From assembly GCA_013044415.1 (NCBI GenBank), contig JABEUO010000064.1, positions 1 through 17,192 of the forward strand: DNA of 17,192 nucleotides, in the 5' to 3' direction. A program made the position numbers and the translations under genes. Shown in pieces: positions 1 through 7,216 of the stretch; positions within the stretch are counted from its first letter, which is position 1, and each line of letters starts with the position of its first letter. The notes beneath the pieces were generated by a model. It was not told where the DNA came from, searched no databases, and saw nothing but the letters and a program-made list of their open reading frames with translations. This DNA is from Acidimicrobiaceae bacterium. GTDB taxonomy: Bacteria; Actinomycetota; Acidimicrobiia; Acidimicrobiales; Acidimicrobiaceae.

Positions 1-97
1 AAGTATTCACAGCAAAAGTGCTCACAGCAAAAGTGCTCACAGCAAAAGTGCTCACAGCAAAAGTGCTCACAGCAAAAGTGCTCACAGCAAAAGTGCT
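1..97. repeat. 15-bp tandem repeat, six perfect copies plus a degenerate partial
   Basis: Six identical head-to-tail copies of CACAGCAAAAGTGCT occupy 8-97. They are preceded by a degenerate partial copy at 1-7 (two changes), so the array probably runs past the window edge. The unit is a multiple of three, and all three plus-strand frames are open through it. One frame, from base 1 to a TGA at 121-123, would encode repeated SQQKC; the other two would give HSKSA-type and TAKVL-type repeats. The array could be the tail of an upstream repeat protein, or a non-coding minisatellite 85 bp ahead of the fumarase start. Spacers are absent, so this is not CRISPR. Confidence 0.9.
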
Positions 98-169
98 CAT
101 CCCTAAAAAATTTCAGCGTCTGACTTTTTAGTATGCGAGTAACTTTTAGTACTCCCGCCTTTCTTTGAC

Positions 170-175
170 TAGTTT
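170..175 (+). promoter_or_regulatory. Possible -10 box for leaderless fumC
   Basis: TAGTTT lies six bases before the GTG start at 182, the spacing expected for leaderless transcription in actinobacteria. There is no Shine-Dalgarno sequence ahead of that GTG, which agrees. No convincing -35 is visible. Two near-identical short elements upstream, ACTTTTTAGTA at 123-133 and ACTTTTAGTAC at 142-152, are spaced 19 bp and could be regulator half-sites. Confidence 0.35.
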
Positions 176-181
176 TTACTT

Positions 182-1591
182 GTGACTTCAAACAATACGA
201 CTAATGACAGCGGCGAGTTTCGGATAGAGCACGACTCGATGGGCGATGTTCTGGTACCCAAGTTGGCAAGATGGGGTGCACAGACTCAACGGGCGGTAGA
301 GAATTTTCCGATCTCGGGACTTAGGATACAGCGGGACCTCATCTGGGCGCTGGCGACGATCAAGGGGGCTGCTGCGCAGGCAAATGCCTCGCTAGGAGTC
401 ATCGATCAGCAGCTAGCCGATGCGATCACCGAGGCGGCTACCCGGGTTGCATCTGGAGAGTTTGATTCCGAGTTCCCAATCGACGTCTTTCAAACCGGCT
501 CCGGGACATCATCGAATATGAACGCCAATGAAGTGATCGCTAATTTGGCGAGCGAGTCGTTGTCCAAGGTTGTAAAGCCCAATGATCACGTGAACGCATC
601 ACAGTCTTCAAACGACGTATTCCCCTCGTCGATTCACCTCGCCGCAGCCAGGTTGAGCGCTCAACGACTAATCCCGGCGCTAAAGCACCTGAGCGAAGCA
701 CTTTCTGAGCGAGCTTTAGCTTTTGGGGAGGTTGTGAAGTCCGGCAGGACGCACCTGATGGACGCAACTCCGGTGACTTTGGGCCAGGAGTTCTCTGGAT
801 ATGCTGCGGCTATCAGCTATGGGATAGAGCGGGTCAGCTCGGTGTTGACTCGAGTTGGGGAACTTCCGCTTGGGGGAACTGCCGTGGGTACCGGCCTAAA
901 CTGCCCTCCAGAATTTGCGGAGCGAGTTATCTCCAAAATAGCCACCGACACCGGACTCAACTTGACCGAGGCCAGGAATCACTTCGAGGCGCAGGGTGCT
1001 CGTGATGCGCTCGTAGAGCTTTCGGGGTCAATTCGGGTTATCGCAGTTTCGCTTTACAAGCTTGCTAATGACCTGAGACTGATGTCTTCTGGTCCCAGGT
1101 GTGGACTGGGCGAGATACACCTCCCCGACCTTCAACCTGGTTCGTCTATCATGCCGGGCAAGGTCAATCCGGTGGTGCCCGAAGCGGTCTGCCAGGTTGT
1201 CGCACAAGTTATGGGATGCGACGCTGCGGTGGCTTTTGGCGGGGCAGCTGGAAACTTGGAACTAAACGTAATGCTCCCGGTAATTGCGAGGAATCTACTA
1301 GAAGAGATCGAACTCGTTGCCTCAGTTTCTGTGGCACTGGCGGATAAGTGTGTCAGCGGGATCGAAGCCGATGTCGATCGGTGTAGGACCTATGCGCTTT
1401 CGTCGCCCTCCGTTGGGACATCATTGAATCCTTATATCGGCTACGAAGCTGCGGCTAAGGTTATCAAGAAGTCGCTCGCAGAGAATAAGGACCTCCGGAC
1501 CGTGGTTCTGGAGGAGGGACTCATGTCGGAACAGGATGTCGATAAGGCACTCGATGTTATGGCGATGACCAAGGGTGGAATAATCAAGTAG
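182..1591 (+). CDS. fumC: Fumarate hydratase, class II (fumarase C)
   Basis: This cytosolic, iron-independent fumarase interconverts fumarate and (S)-malate in the TCA cycle. The 469-aa protein is close to the usual family length and carries every class II landmark: RWGAQTQRAVENFPIS near residues 30-45, SGSGTSSNMNANEV-type sequence around 105-118, the N-H-V-N-A-S-Q-S-S-N-D block, SGRTHLMDATP with the catalytic-site His at 191, and the superfamily signature GSSIMPGKVNP at 320-330, whose serine loop supplies the catalytic base. The GTG start gives about 12 residues more than many homologues before the conserved EHDSMG, and the next Met lies inside that motif, so GTG at 182 is preferred. No SD is present, so a leaderless mRNA is likely. 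The fumarase reading is firm; argininosuccinate lyase and aspartase are excluded by the conserved blocks. Confidence 0.96.
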   Translation: MTSNNTTNDSGEFRIEHDSMGDVLVPKLARWGAQTQRAVENFPISGLRIQRDLIWALATIKGAAAQANASLGVIDQQLADAITEAATRVASGEFDSEFPIDVFQTGSGTSSNMNANEVIANLASESLSKVVKPNDHVNASQSSNDVFPSSIHLAAARLSAQRLIPALKHLSEALSERALAFGEVVKSGRTHLMDATPVTLGQEFSGYAAAISYGIERVSSVLTRVGELPLGGTAVGTGLNCPPEFAERVISKIATDTGLNLTEARNHFEAQGARDALVELSGSIRVIAVSLYKLANDLRLMSSGPRCGLGEIHLPDLQPGSSIMPGKVNPVVPEAVCQVVAQVMGCDAAVAFGGAAGNLELNVMLPVIARNLLEEIELVASVSVALADKCVSGIEADVDRCRTYALSSPSVGTSLNPYIGYEAAAKVIKKSLAENKDLRTVVLEEGLMSEQDVDKALDVMAMTKGGIIK

Positions 1592-1918
1592 CCGAGTTGG
1601 AATCGACAAGTGCTGACCGGTGGAGGATTATTCCCCGTCAGCCAAATTTGCCATGGCTTCTGCAGTTTGACTTTTGGATTGGCGTTAGCCGTCGATAAAA
1701 TCTGCCAGATGCCTCCGAGATGTGACTAGACCTAAGATTCAGACCTGAAATGAGTTAGTCGCGTTCATTTAGGGTAGCCAGCGGGGCAGAATATCGGGAT
1801 AGTTTGATCGATTGACCAGGGCCAGCCGACCAATTCCTAAAGTAAGTGGGTTTACGTGTCGGCACCGTCCGCAAGGGGTGCCGTTGGCAGAAATTCCACT
1901 ACGAGATAGGATTTCGTC
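1592..1918. other. Intergenic stretch between fumC and the 1919 gene
   Basis: No credible gene is visible in these 327 bases. Near the fumC end there is a weak hairpin: GCTGAC at 1612-1617 pairs with GTCAGC at 1637-1642, with no T-run after it, so it is only a possible terminator. At the far end is a good promoter for the next gene (1884-1912). The rest shows nothing I can name. Confidence 0.6.
1884..1912 (+). promoter_or_regulatory. Sigma-70-type promoter driving a leaderless mRNA
   Basis: A -35 TTGGCA (1884-1889, one mismatch to TTGACA) is separated by exactly 17 bp from a -10 TAGGAT (1907-1912). The -10 ends six bases before the ATG at 1919, so transcription would begin at or next to the start codon. 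No Shine-Dalgarno sequence is present, consistent with a leaderless transcript. Confidence 0.6.
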
Positions 1919-2551
1919 ATGAATCCGATCGAAGCTCTGAGATGGCTTTCAGAAGACGATTGGCTCTCCCCAAAGGAGCTAGTTCTCGGGGAGTTGGAGC
2001 TTCTTTCTGGACTGGTCCGTACTCGAGCGGTATTGGTCGCGGCGGTCAAGCGCCTTTTGCAGGCTCGATCCGAGATGGTGGAGCTGTGGGTGGTCGCAAA
2101 CTCAATCTTGGGTTCCATGGATCTAGACGTCGAGGTGGATGAGCTATACGCTCTTTTTGCTGACCATGTCGAGGGCTGTGACCGCCATGACGCCACCGCT
2201 AACTCCTACCGCTACAGAGGGGATTCGTGCTACTCACCGCTTGCGATCTTGCCCACCGAAGCCGTGATTCCAAGTGAGGACGGGGATATCTTTGTGAATT
2301 CGGAGATTCGAAGCTGTTCCTGGAAGGGGCTAAGTGAAGGGGTTGGCAAAAGGTACCTACTGGAGAATCGGTCTTCGGTACTCAATTTGGTGTCGGTAGA
2401 GATACCAGAGGGGATGGATTTGACCCTGGATGGTGTGCCCAGCAGGACACCGCTCTATTTTGGCGAAGATACCGAAGAGCTTTTGACGCCCTTCCCTGCC
2501 CGTCTCGGATCGAGTGCAAAGGTGCAAAGGCAGAAGAATACCTGGTTCTAG
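1919..2551 (+). CDS. Conserved-looking hypothetical protein, 210 aa
   Basis: I do not recognise this protein. The first 80 or so residues look mostly helical and leucine/glutamate-rich (LSPKELVLGELELLSGL, then RTRAVLVAAVKRLL and an RSEMVELW segment). The second half looks like mixed beta/alpha sequence, acidic overall, with isolated cysteines near 86, 102 and 134 and no membrane segment or signal peptide. The N-terminal helices faintly recall the helical lobe of eIF2B/R15P-isomerase-like proteins, but no Rossmann-type glycine motif follows, so I do not assign that family. The gene stands alone, with its own promoter and about 100 bp before the next start. The well-placed promoter and the absence of a competing frame support a real gene. 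Confidence 0.7.
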   Translation: MNPIEALRWLSEDDWLSPKELVLGELELLSGLVRTRAVLVAAVKRLLQARSEMVELWVVANSILGSMDLDVEVDELYALFADHVEGCDRHDATANSYRYRGDSCYSPLAILPTEAVIPSEDGDIFVNSEIRSCSWKGLSEGVGKRYLLENRSSVLNLVSVEIPEGMDLTLDGVPSRTPLYFGEDTEELLTPFPARLGSSAKVQRQKNTWF

Positions 2552-2654
2552 CGAAATCTGCCGACTCCTGCTAAGTGTGCCGTGGAGTATTACCATCTTT
2601 TTCGGGGCATTATATGAGCCGTCGTTTCGCCAAGTGGTGATAGCTTTAGCTCTT

Positions 2655-3335
2655 ATGGGTGAGATGATCGAATTAACCAGCGACGGTGTCGTCGAGTACG
2701 CGTATATGGCGGATCCTATTTCTGGTGCAGGACCGGCGGTGGTTGTTGTACAGGAGTGGTGGGGTGTCGTCGACCATATAAAGGATGTCTGTGATCGATT
2801 CGCCGCTGCGGGATACTTCGCCATCGCACCAGACCTCTATCACAACAAGAGAGCCGATGACCCAGAGGCTGCGATGAAACTCGCCATGGAACTGCAAAGT
2901 GACCGGGCACTGGCGCAGATGGGCGGGGCAATTGATGAGCTCGTTCGTCGATCTGGTAACGAACGAGTAGCAGTAGTGGGATTCTGCATGGGAGGAGGTC
3001 TCGCCCTAGCCCTCGCAACGACCCGTCCCGATAGGGTGGCGGCGGTAGTTCCCTTCTACGGTATGGCTTCCCGGGGCGGAAGCGAGCCCGACTACTCAAA
3101 GATGGAGGCAGTAGTCCAGGGTCACTATGCCGAGTTAGACCAAACGATCTCCCCGGAGGCGGTAAGGGCTCTGGAGTCCAAACTGGAATCTTTGGGTGTA
3201 GAGACGGAGTTTTTCGTCTACCCGGGGACGGTCCACGGCTTCTTCAACGACACCCGTCCGGGACAGTACGATCCAACCGCCGCCCTGCAGGCGTGGGAAA
3301 GGACACTCGCCTTTCTTGCTGAAGAGTTGACCTGA
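2655..3335 (+). CDS. Dienelactone hydrolase family protein
   Basis: A cytosolic alpha/beta hydrolase of the dienelactone hydrolase (carboxymethylenebutenolidase) family, 226 aa from the chosen ATG and close to the 230-236 aa typical of the family. The catalytic set is complete: nucleophile Cys111 in GFCMGGG, an acidic residue near Asp162 (ELDQTIS), and His194 in VHGFFND; Glu34 in VVQEWWGV matches the Glu that orients the family's Cys. The frame stays open upstream to 2514, but residues before ALMGEMIEL lack family resemblance, so ATG 2655 is preferred; ATG 2664 is possible. The true substrate is unknown. The family is broad, and there are no other aromatic-degradation genes here to support a chlorocatechol role. 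It sits just ahead of mcl, separated by 70 bp. Confidence 0.9.
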   Translation: MGEMIELTSDGVVEYAYMADPISGAGPAVVVVQEWWGVVDHIKDVCDRFAAAGYFAIAPDLYHNKRADDPEAAMKLAMELQSDRALAQMGGAIDELVRRSGNERVAVVGFCMGGGLALALATTRPDRVAAVVPFYGMASRGGSEPDYSKMEAVVQGHYAELDQTISPEAVRALESKLESLGVETEFFVYPGTVHGFFNDTRPGQYDPTAALQAWERTLAFLAEELT

Positions 3336-3405
3336 CGCTTAGAAAATTGTACCGATCTGCCCCCTAGGCGAGTAGGTGTTTTGCGGTCGGGGGTGGTTTC
3401 GAAGT

Positions 3406-4356
3406 ATGGTTTTTACCATGTCTGAACGATCTAGAAATTTGCCGAGACGATCTTGTCTCTCTGTACCGGGTTCATCTGAAAGGTTTTTGACCAAGGCGCT
3501 GTCGATACAGGCCGACATGACCTTTTTGGACCTCGAAGATTCTGTCGCCCCCCTGGAGAAGGAGGCCGCCCGTAGCGCAGTCGCTAAGGCGATCCGCGAA
3601 CAGGATTGGGATGATCGCGTCCTCTGTGTGCGGATAAACGCTTGGGACACTCGATGGACTTACGGTGACGTGATAGAGGTTGTTTCCAACGCTGGAGAGC
3701 GTTTGGACGAACTAATGCTACCCAAGGTTCAAAGCGCCGCCGAAGTGGTGGCCCTCGACCTACTGCTGACTCAGGTCGAAAAGAATGTGGGTCTTCCAAT
3801 CGGGCACATAGGAATAGAGGCTCAGATCGAGACGACGAGGGGCTTGATCAACGTCGAAGAGATATGTGCTGCTTCTCCGAGGCTCGAAACGATAATTTTC
3901 GGTCCAGCTGACTTCGCCGCTTCGATGGAGATGCCGGTATTGACCGGTGGGGTGCAGATCTCTGACTATCCGGGTGATCACTTTCACTATGTCTTCTCCA
4001 AAATCTTGATGGCCGGCAGGGCGAATCAACTTCAGGTTATAGACGGTCCATACCTCAAGATAAAAGATTCAGAAGGATTGCGGGATTACGCTAAGCGGAC
4101 CTCAACTCTGGGATACGACGGCAAGTGGGCCCTCCATCCGGAGCAGGTGGAAATTATAAATGAGGTTTATAGCCCCACTCAAGAGCAGTTTGACCGAGCC
4201 TGGGAGATACTCGACGCTTACAAGTCCGCTACCGAGGGAGACCGTAAGGGTGCGGTTATGTTCGGTGACGAAATGATCGATGAGGCCTCGAGAAAGATGG
4301 CTTCTAAGTTCGTCGCAAGGGGCGAAAGAGCGGGACGCAAAAGGAGTACTAAGTAG
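3406..4356 (+). CDS. mcl: HpcH/HpaI aldolase, CitE type: probable L-malyl-CoA/beta-methylmalyl-CoA lyase
   Basis: A TIM-barrel, Mg2+-dependent CoA-ester lyase of about 316 aa. Visible family motifs are RSCLSVPGSS at 15-24 (CoA-site loop), LDLEDSVAP at 41-49, VRIN with Arg76, EAQIETTRG with Glu142, and FGPADFAA with Asp169; the Glu and Asp are the expected Mg2+ ligands. Length and the VRIN-W-TYGDVIEVV stretch are closer to malyl-CoA lyase/thioesterase enzymes than to citrate lyase beta subunit. In the ethylmalonyl-CoA pathway this enzyme cleaves beta-methylmalyl-CoA to glyoxylate and propionyl-CoA, and mcd and mch in the same window make that role plausible. A thioesterase or another CitE-like activity cannot be excluded. 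ATG 3406 follows a G-rich stretch at 3389-3395; ATG 3418 is an alternative and a GTG at 3376 is less likely. Confidence 0.88.
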   Translation: MVFTMSERSRNLPRRSCLSVPGSSERFLTKALSIQADMTFLDLEDSVAPLEKEAARSAVAKAIREQDWDDRVLCVRINAWDTRWTYGDVIEVVSNAGERLDELMLPKVQSAAEVVALDLLLTQVEKNVGLPIGHIGIEAQIETTRGLINVEEICAASPRLETIIFGPADFAASMEMPVLTGGVQISDYPGDHFHYVFSKILMAGRANQLQVIDGPYLKIKDSEGLRDYAKRTSTLGYDGKWALHPEQVEIINEVYSPTQEQFDRAWEILDAYKSATEGDRKGAVMFGDEMIDEASRKMASKFVARGERAGRKRSTK

Positions 4357-4426
4357 AGATACCTGCCGATTAGCGATTTTAGGAACCGATGACCCTCCTC
4401 GGATAATCGCTTTTCAGAGTCGTGCA

Positions 4427-4462
4427 ACACGGTCCCCAGCCTGGCTGGCATGGGGACCGTGT
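4427..4462 (+). terminator. Strong hairpin 70 bp after mcl
   Basis: ACACGGTCCCCA (4427-4438) and TGGGGACCGTGT (4451-4462) are a perfect 12-bp inverted repeat with a 12-nt loop that can itself pair (GCC/GGC). Adjacent bases extend the stem by two pairs around a one-base bulge. No T-run follows, as is common for actinobacterial intrinsic terminators. It most likely ends the mcl transcript. It could also act on the small ORF starting 25 bp downstream. Confidence 0.6.
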
Positions 4463-4486
4463 GCGTAGGTCGGCTCGGAGAGAGTG

Positions 4487-4594
4487 ATGACTTCGACTAC
4501 GAAAGGCAACCTTCGAATTGCCGCAGACCAATTTTCGAAAACAATTTCAGGCGGTTTGACCGAGTTCTACCTGGGCTCTAACCTATGGATATGA
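4487..4594 (+). CDS. Candidate small ORF, 35 aa
   Basis: The ATG is preceded by a GGAGAG-type Shine-Dalgarno sequence (about 4477-4482) at usable spacing. The peptide begins MTSTTKGNLRIAADQ and ends in YLGSNLWI. Its stop overlaps another ATG (4591, ATGA), which would open a 16-codon ORF. It lies just downstream of the 12-bp hairpin. I do not recognise it. It is short enough to be chance, or the start of a decayed gene; the SD is the only support. Confidence 0.22.
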   Translation: MTSTTKGNLRIAADQFSKTISGGLTEFYLGSNLWI

Positions 4595-4826
4595 AGTTGG
4601 AGTGGAATAGCGGCTCTCCTTTCGGTAATGCAGAGGATTGAGCCAACAAAGCCACTTTTGTGGTCCTACGGCAGGAATAATGGTGTTGACGAGGGAATGT
4701 AGCCTCGCCAGACGGTCGCCGAGACCCTCTCCGTAGAATCGGCTAGGTGGAGCGATATTTAAACCGACGCCTAATCAACTTCGCTTAGAAACGGCGTGCT
4801 CACGCTAGGTCTAAGTCGGTCCTTCG

Positions 4827-5009
4827 TTAACCGTGGATACTTGTGAAGTCGCCATCGCCTAAGTAGTCCGGTGGCCTGGGAGGATCGATGGGCTGAAGGG
4901 ACTTCCCAAAGGGGTTTTGTGCTCTTACCGGGTTGACATCGAGTGAGAAGCCAGAAATGCGTCGACGTCCCATGAACCACTTTCCGGGTTTTATCCGTTG
5001 TTGGACCAC
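4827..5009 (-). CDS. Candidate small protein, 60 aa, function unknown
   Basis: A GTG start is preceded on the minus strand by a G-rich GGGGGGTG Shine-Dalgarno about seven bases upstream. The peptide reads plausibly as a basic, then proline- and glycine-rich protein (KPGKWFMGRRRISGF early, PIDPPRPPDYLGDGD late) with no membrane segment. It lies 141 bp downstream of the PhoU-like gene on the same strand. An overlapping 69-codon frame on the same strand (4771-4980) has no SD and a less protein-like composition. I do not recognise a family. Confidence 0.4.
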   Translation of the reverse strand: MVQQRIKPGKWFMGRRRISGFSLDVNPVRAQNPFGKSLQPIDPPRPPDYLGDGDFTSIHG

Positions 5010-5150
5010 CTGGTCACACCCCCCGTTTCTGATTCCGAGTGGTGATCTGCCGGAGGGGTTTCCGCAAAGGTGATGTGAAAGGGGGACCGCTAATATCGGC
5101 GGCGGGATGCTTGCCCCGAAGTCTCTGACGAAGATTCCCCAGTTTGGGAC

Positions 5151-5816
5151 TCAGCGGCCGCGCTTTAGCGCACCATCTGCGAGAGCATCAGCGGCTTCAC
5201 CCAGACGGAGGCCCACCACGTCCAATCGGCGTAGCAGCTCTCTGCGCTTGAGTGACTCGCCGTCAATTGGCTCTTCAAAGAGTTCTGCTAGCTGGTGTTG
5301 ATATAGCCGACGTGTTAGACCCGCCGCCTTTCGTGTGGCAAGGGTCGCCAACCTGACCGAATCTTGATTTTCACTAAGTATCGCAACCGCACTCTGGAGA
5401 GATTCCAAACCCTCGATGAGAGTGTGAGTTAGCGGGAGCGCAAATTCAAGGCTTGACGGTTGGTAAAGGTCGACCTCTCGGACGAAGTCTCTCAGGTTAT
5501 CCAGTACGTCATCGACGGATCTGGAAAGGCGAAACAGATCCTCGACGTCGAGCGGAGCGGTCAGTACTCGGCCCAGCTCGCTGACCAAGCGGCCCCTGGC
5601 CTCGTCACCTTTGTGTTCAAGCTCGCGCATCCTGTCGTGCGCGTCGGAGATCGAGATACCCGATGAGCTGAGCTCTTCGACTAGCCGGGCGCCCCCGATG
5701 GTGTGAGAAAGTTGTTCAGCAAGTAGGGAAATTAATCTCCCGCTTGACCTTCCGGTCAGGTCTCGCGTGGCCCTCGCCCCCCAGCGTTTCAACGCCGTCG
5801 GTCGGTTCGATCTCAT
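5151..5816 (-). CDS. DUF47/PhoU-like phosphate transport regulator
   Basis: A 221-aa, all-helical cytosolic protein of the DUF47 (PhoU-related) family, the usual partner of Pit transporters. The family motif is visible near residues 66-110: ELEHKGDE, then a leucine-rich helix, TAPLDVEDLFRL and SRSVDDVLDNL, matching the conserved E-H-x-G-D-E, T-P-x-D-x-E-D and D-D-V-x-D elements. The ATG at 5816 is chosen because it overlaps the pit stop as ATGA (4-bp overlap, translational coupling) and has GAGGTGG just upstream; the frame is open to 5912 but would run into pit. It probably modulates Pit activity or stability according to phosphate state. PhoR-linked PhoU proper is less likely, since no pst genes are present. 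Confidence 0.88.
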   Translation of the reverse strand: MRSNRPTALKRWGARATRDLTGRSSGRLISLLAEQLSHTIGGARLVEELSSSGISISDAHDRMRELEHKGDEARGRLVSELGRVLTAPLDVEDLFRLSRSVDDVLDNLRDFVREVDLYQPSSLEFALPLTHTLIEGLESLQSAVAILSENQDSVRLATLATRKAAGLTRRLYQHQLAELFEEPIDGESLKRRELLRRLDVVGLRLGEAADALADGALKRGR

Positions 5817-6778
5817 CTCCACCTCAATACCGCAGCGAAAACTGCCGCTACTATCATGCTCGCTGGCAGGGTGATTAACCATGCCCCAAGGATCCGAGTT
5901 ACTTCCGACCACCTGATCCGGTGGCGAGACTCGCTCACCCCAACCCCAACCAGTGCACCGGCTACGGATTGGCTCATGGTAAGTGGTACGCCGACGAGGC
6001 TGGCGCTCATCACAACTGCGAATGACGAAGTTTCAGCTACGAGGGCGTGTCGAAGATGTACCGCTAGAACACCCTGGCTGAGGGTGGCTGAAATTCGTCG
6101 TAACCCCGTCAGAACACCGATTCCAAAAAGAAGGGCCACCACTACAACTAACCACCATGGATTTCCGATGAGACTTCCTGAGACCGCCCCTACTGCGATA
6201 GCGGATACCGCCAGCATTTTTTGCCCACCGTTGGCCGAATAGGCAAGGCACTGCAGTGCGAATGCGACTACGTGTAAGAAGCGGGTGCGCCTGGTGACCT
6301 GGGACCCTTCTAGGGCCCCTAGTGCGAAGCGTGCTATGGCAAATGCAATCACCATGGCCAACAGGGGTGCAAACAATCCCAAGGCGATAATTTCCAGTAA
6401 CGTCGATCTACTCACCGTGAGGCCCGATCCAAATCCTGCTCCAGCGATTGCTCCGATTAGCGCCAAGGTCAAGCTCGAAGGGAGACCGACCATGTTGAGT
6501 ACGAATATTACGCAGAGTGAGCCGAGAGCCGCCGCAACGAGGGCCGTTTCGCCAGAGCCGGAAAGAGAGAATGGCACTAACCGATGGGTCAGGGTGGTGG
6601 CTACTCCGGTACCAAAAAGGAAGAGTGGCCCGACGACGATTGCTCCCAATAGAATTGAGATGCTCGCTATGGGGCGCAGCCCAGGGACCCGCAGTCCGGC
6701 TGCCAAAATTGAGCTACCATCGTTGGCCCCAGCGGTCACGGCGAAGAGCGCTGCAACAACGATAAGCAGTTCGGGCAT
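5813..6778 (-). CDS. pit: Inorganic phosphate transporter, Pit family
   Basis: An integral membrane transporter, 321 aa with about nine or ten hydrophobic segments, of the PiT family (H+- or Na+-coupled phosphate uptake, often as a metal-phosphate complex). The internal duplication is clear: the GANDG motif at 17-21 and its counterpart ANGGQK at 182-187, and the paired loops GLPSSLT at 98-104 and GVPLTMSQSVAGALVGVG at 263-280, which correspond to the G-x-P-x-S-T-T-H elements of the family. The second asparagine motif is altered (ANGG rather than GAND). ATG 6778 has GAAGGA about seven bases upstream. It is the first gene of a two-gene operon with the overlapping DUF47 gene and is preceded by an 11-nt repeat array that suggests phosphate control. 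Confidence 0.88.
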   Translation of the reverse strand: MPELLIVVAALFAVTAGANDGSSILAAGLRVPGLRPIASISILLGAIVVGPLFLFGTGVATTLTHRLVPFSLSGSGETALVAAALGSLCVIFVLNMVGLPSSLTLALIGAIAGAGFGSGLTVSRSTLLEIIALGLFAPLLAMVIAFAIARFALGALEGSQVTRRTRFLHVVAFALQCLAYSANGGQKMLAVSAIAVGAVSGSLIGNPWWLVVVVALLFGIGVLTGLRRISATLSQGVLAVHLRHALVAETSSFAVVMSASLVGVPLTMSQSVAGALVGVGVSESRHRIRWSEVTRILGAWLITLPASMIVAAVFAAVLRWR

Positions 6779-6797
6779 CGGATATTCCTTCGGGTTT

Positions 6798-6874
6798 GTT
6801 TACCGTACGTTAGTGTATACGTAACCCTTTGTTTACTCTGCGTTAAGCTTATCGTCGGCTTATCGTCGGCAGCA
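6798..6874. promoter_or_regulatory. 11-nt direct-repeat array upstream of pit (PHO-box-like)
   Basis: Seven consecutive 11-nt units run in register: GTTTACCGTAC, GTTAGTGTATA, CGTAACCCTTT, GTTTACTCTGC, GTTAAGCTTAT, CGTCGGCTTAT, CGTCGGCAGCA. Units 1-2 and 4-5 form two matching pairs (GTTTAC-N5-GTTA), 33 bp apart. Streptomyces PhoP binds direct repeats with the same 11-nt spacing (GTTCACC-type), so PhoP-family control of pit is a good hypothesis. The array begins 20 bp upstream of the pit start. Confidence 0.55.
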
Positions 6875-7177
6875 CTTGATAGGCAGCACCAACAGATCAA
6901 CAAAAAGTCGCCCGCCGGTATGGCCTCGACTCCACCTCCCAAGCACTTGAGCCCTTTACCCCGGTCGACCACCGCTTTGCTACCGTATTTCAAGATTTTG
7001 CTGTCGGGTGGGACCGCCGTGGCGCCGTGGGTCGACGGATGGGCATTTTTGGTCGATGATCGAGAATCTTGCGATTGATATCGCTTGACCTATCGTTTAG
7101 AGCGCTGCTTTTAGCTCAACCCAGTGTGACCGATCACTTGTCGATAGCCAGTGTGCTTGCAAAGGTCATGAATGTGG

Positions 7178-7199
7178 GCCTTGGAGGAAGGTTCAAGGC
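7178..7199 (-). terminator. Weak hairpin after the 7217 membrane-protein gene
   Basis: GCCTTG (7178-7183) and CAAGGC (7194-7199) form a perfect 6-bp stem with a 10-nt loop, 18 bases past the stop codon of the minus-strand gene. No T-run follows on that strand, so termination is only possible. Confidence 0.3.
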
Positions 7200-7216
7200 T
7201 AGAGAGGCTAAAGAGG

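Larger units (their letters stand above)
4357..5150. other. Long gene-poor stretch with two weak small-ORF candidates
   Basis: About 790 bp separate mcl from the converging PhoU-like gene. It holds the strong hairpin at 4427-4462, a 35-codon plus-strand ORF behind an SD-like sequence (4487), and a 60-codon minus-strand ORF with a better SD (5009). I compared the rest by eye with tmRNA, RNase P RNA, SRP RNA and common riboswitch cores and saw none of them. Confidence 0.5.
6779..7216. other. Intergenic stretch upstream of pit
   Basis: It holds the pit SD and the 11-nt repeat array at one end. Near the other end are a hairpin (7178-7199) and a short AGAGGCTAA direct repeat (7203-7220, two copies plus a partial) that overlaps the stop of the next minus-strand gene. 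I find no gene between 6875 and 7177. Confidence 0.55.

Noticed and set aside
1..97. Possible CRISPR array.
   Set aside because: Units are 15 bp, identical and adjacent with no spacers.
2357..2824. 155-codon minus-strand open frame spanning two plus-strand genes.
   Set aside because: It crosses the end of one well-supported gene and the start of the dienelactone hydrolase, and has no family resemblance.
5010..5150. Possible riboswitch in the G-rich stretch below the PhoU-like gene.
   Set aside because: No match by eye to cobalamin, c-di-GMP, ydaO or other familiar cores, and no suitable downstream gene.
6285..6824. 179-codon plus-strand open frame opposite pit.
   Set aside because: It is antisense to a clear transporter gene, has no SD, and reads as proline/alanine/arginine-rich shadow sequence.
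7084..7116. TTGACC with a TTAGCT about 21 bp on, as a plus-strand promoter.
   Set aside because: The spacing is too long for a good core promoter and no plus-strand gene lies downstream.
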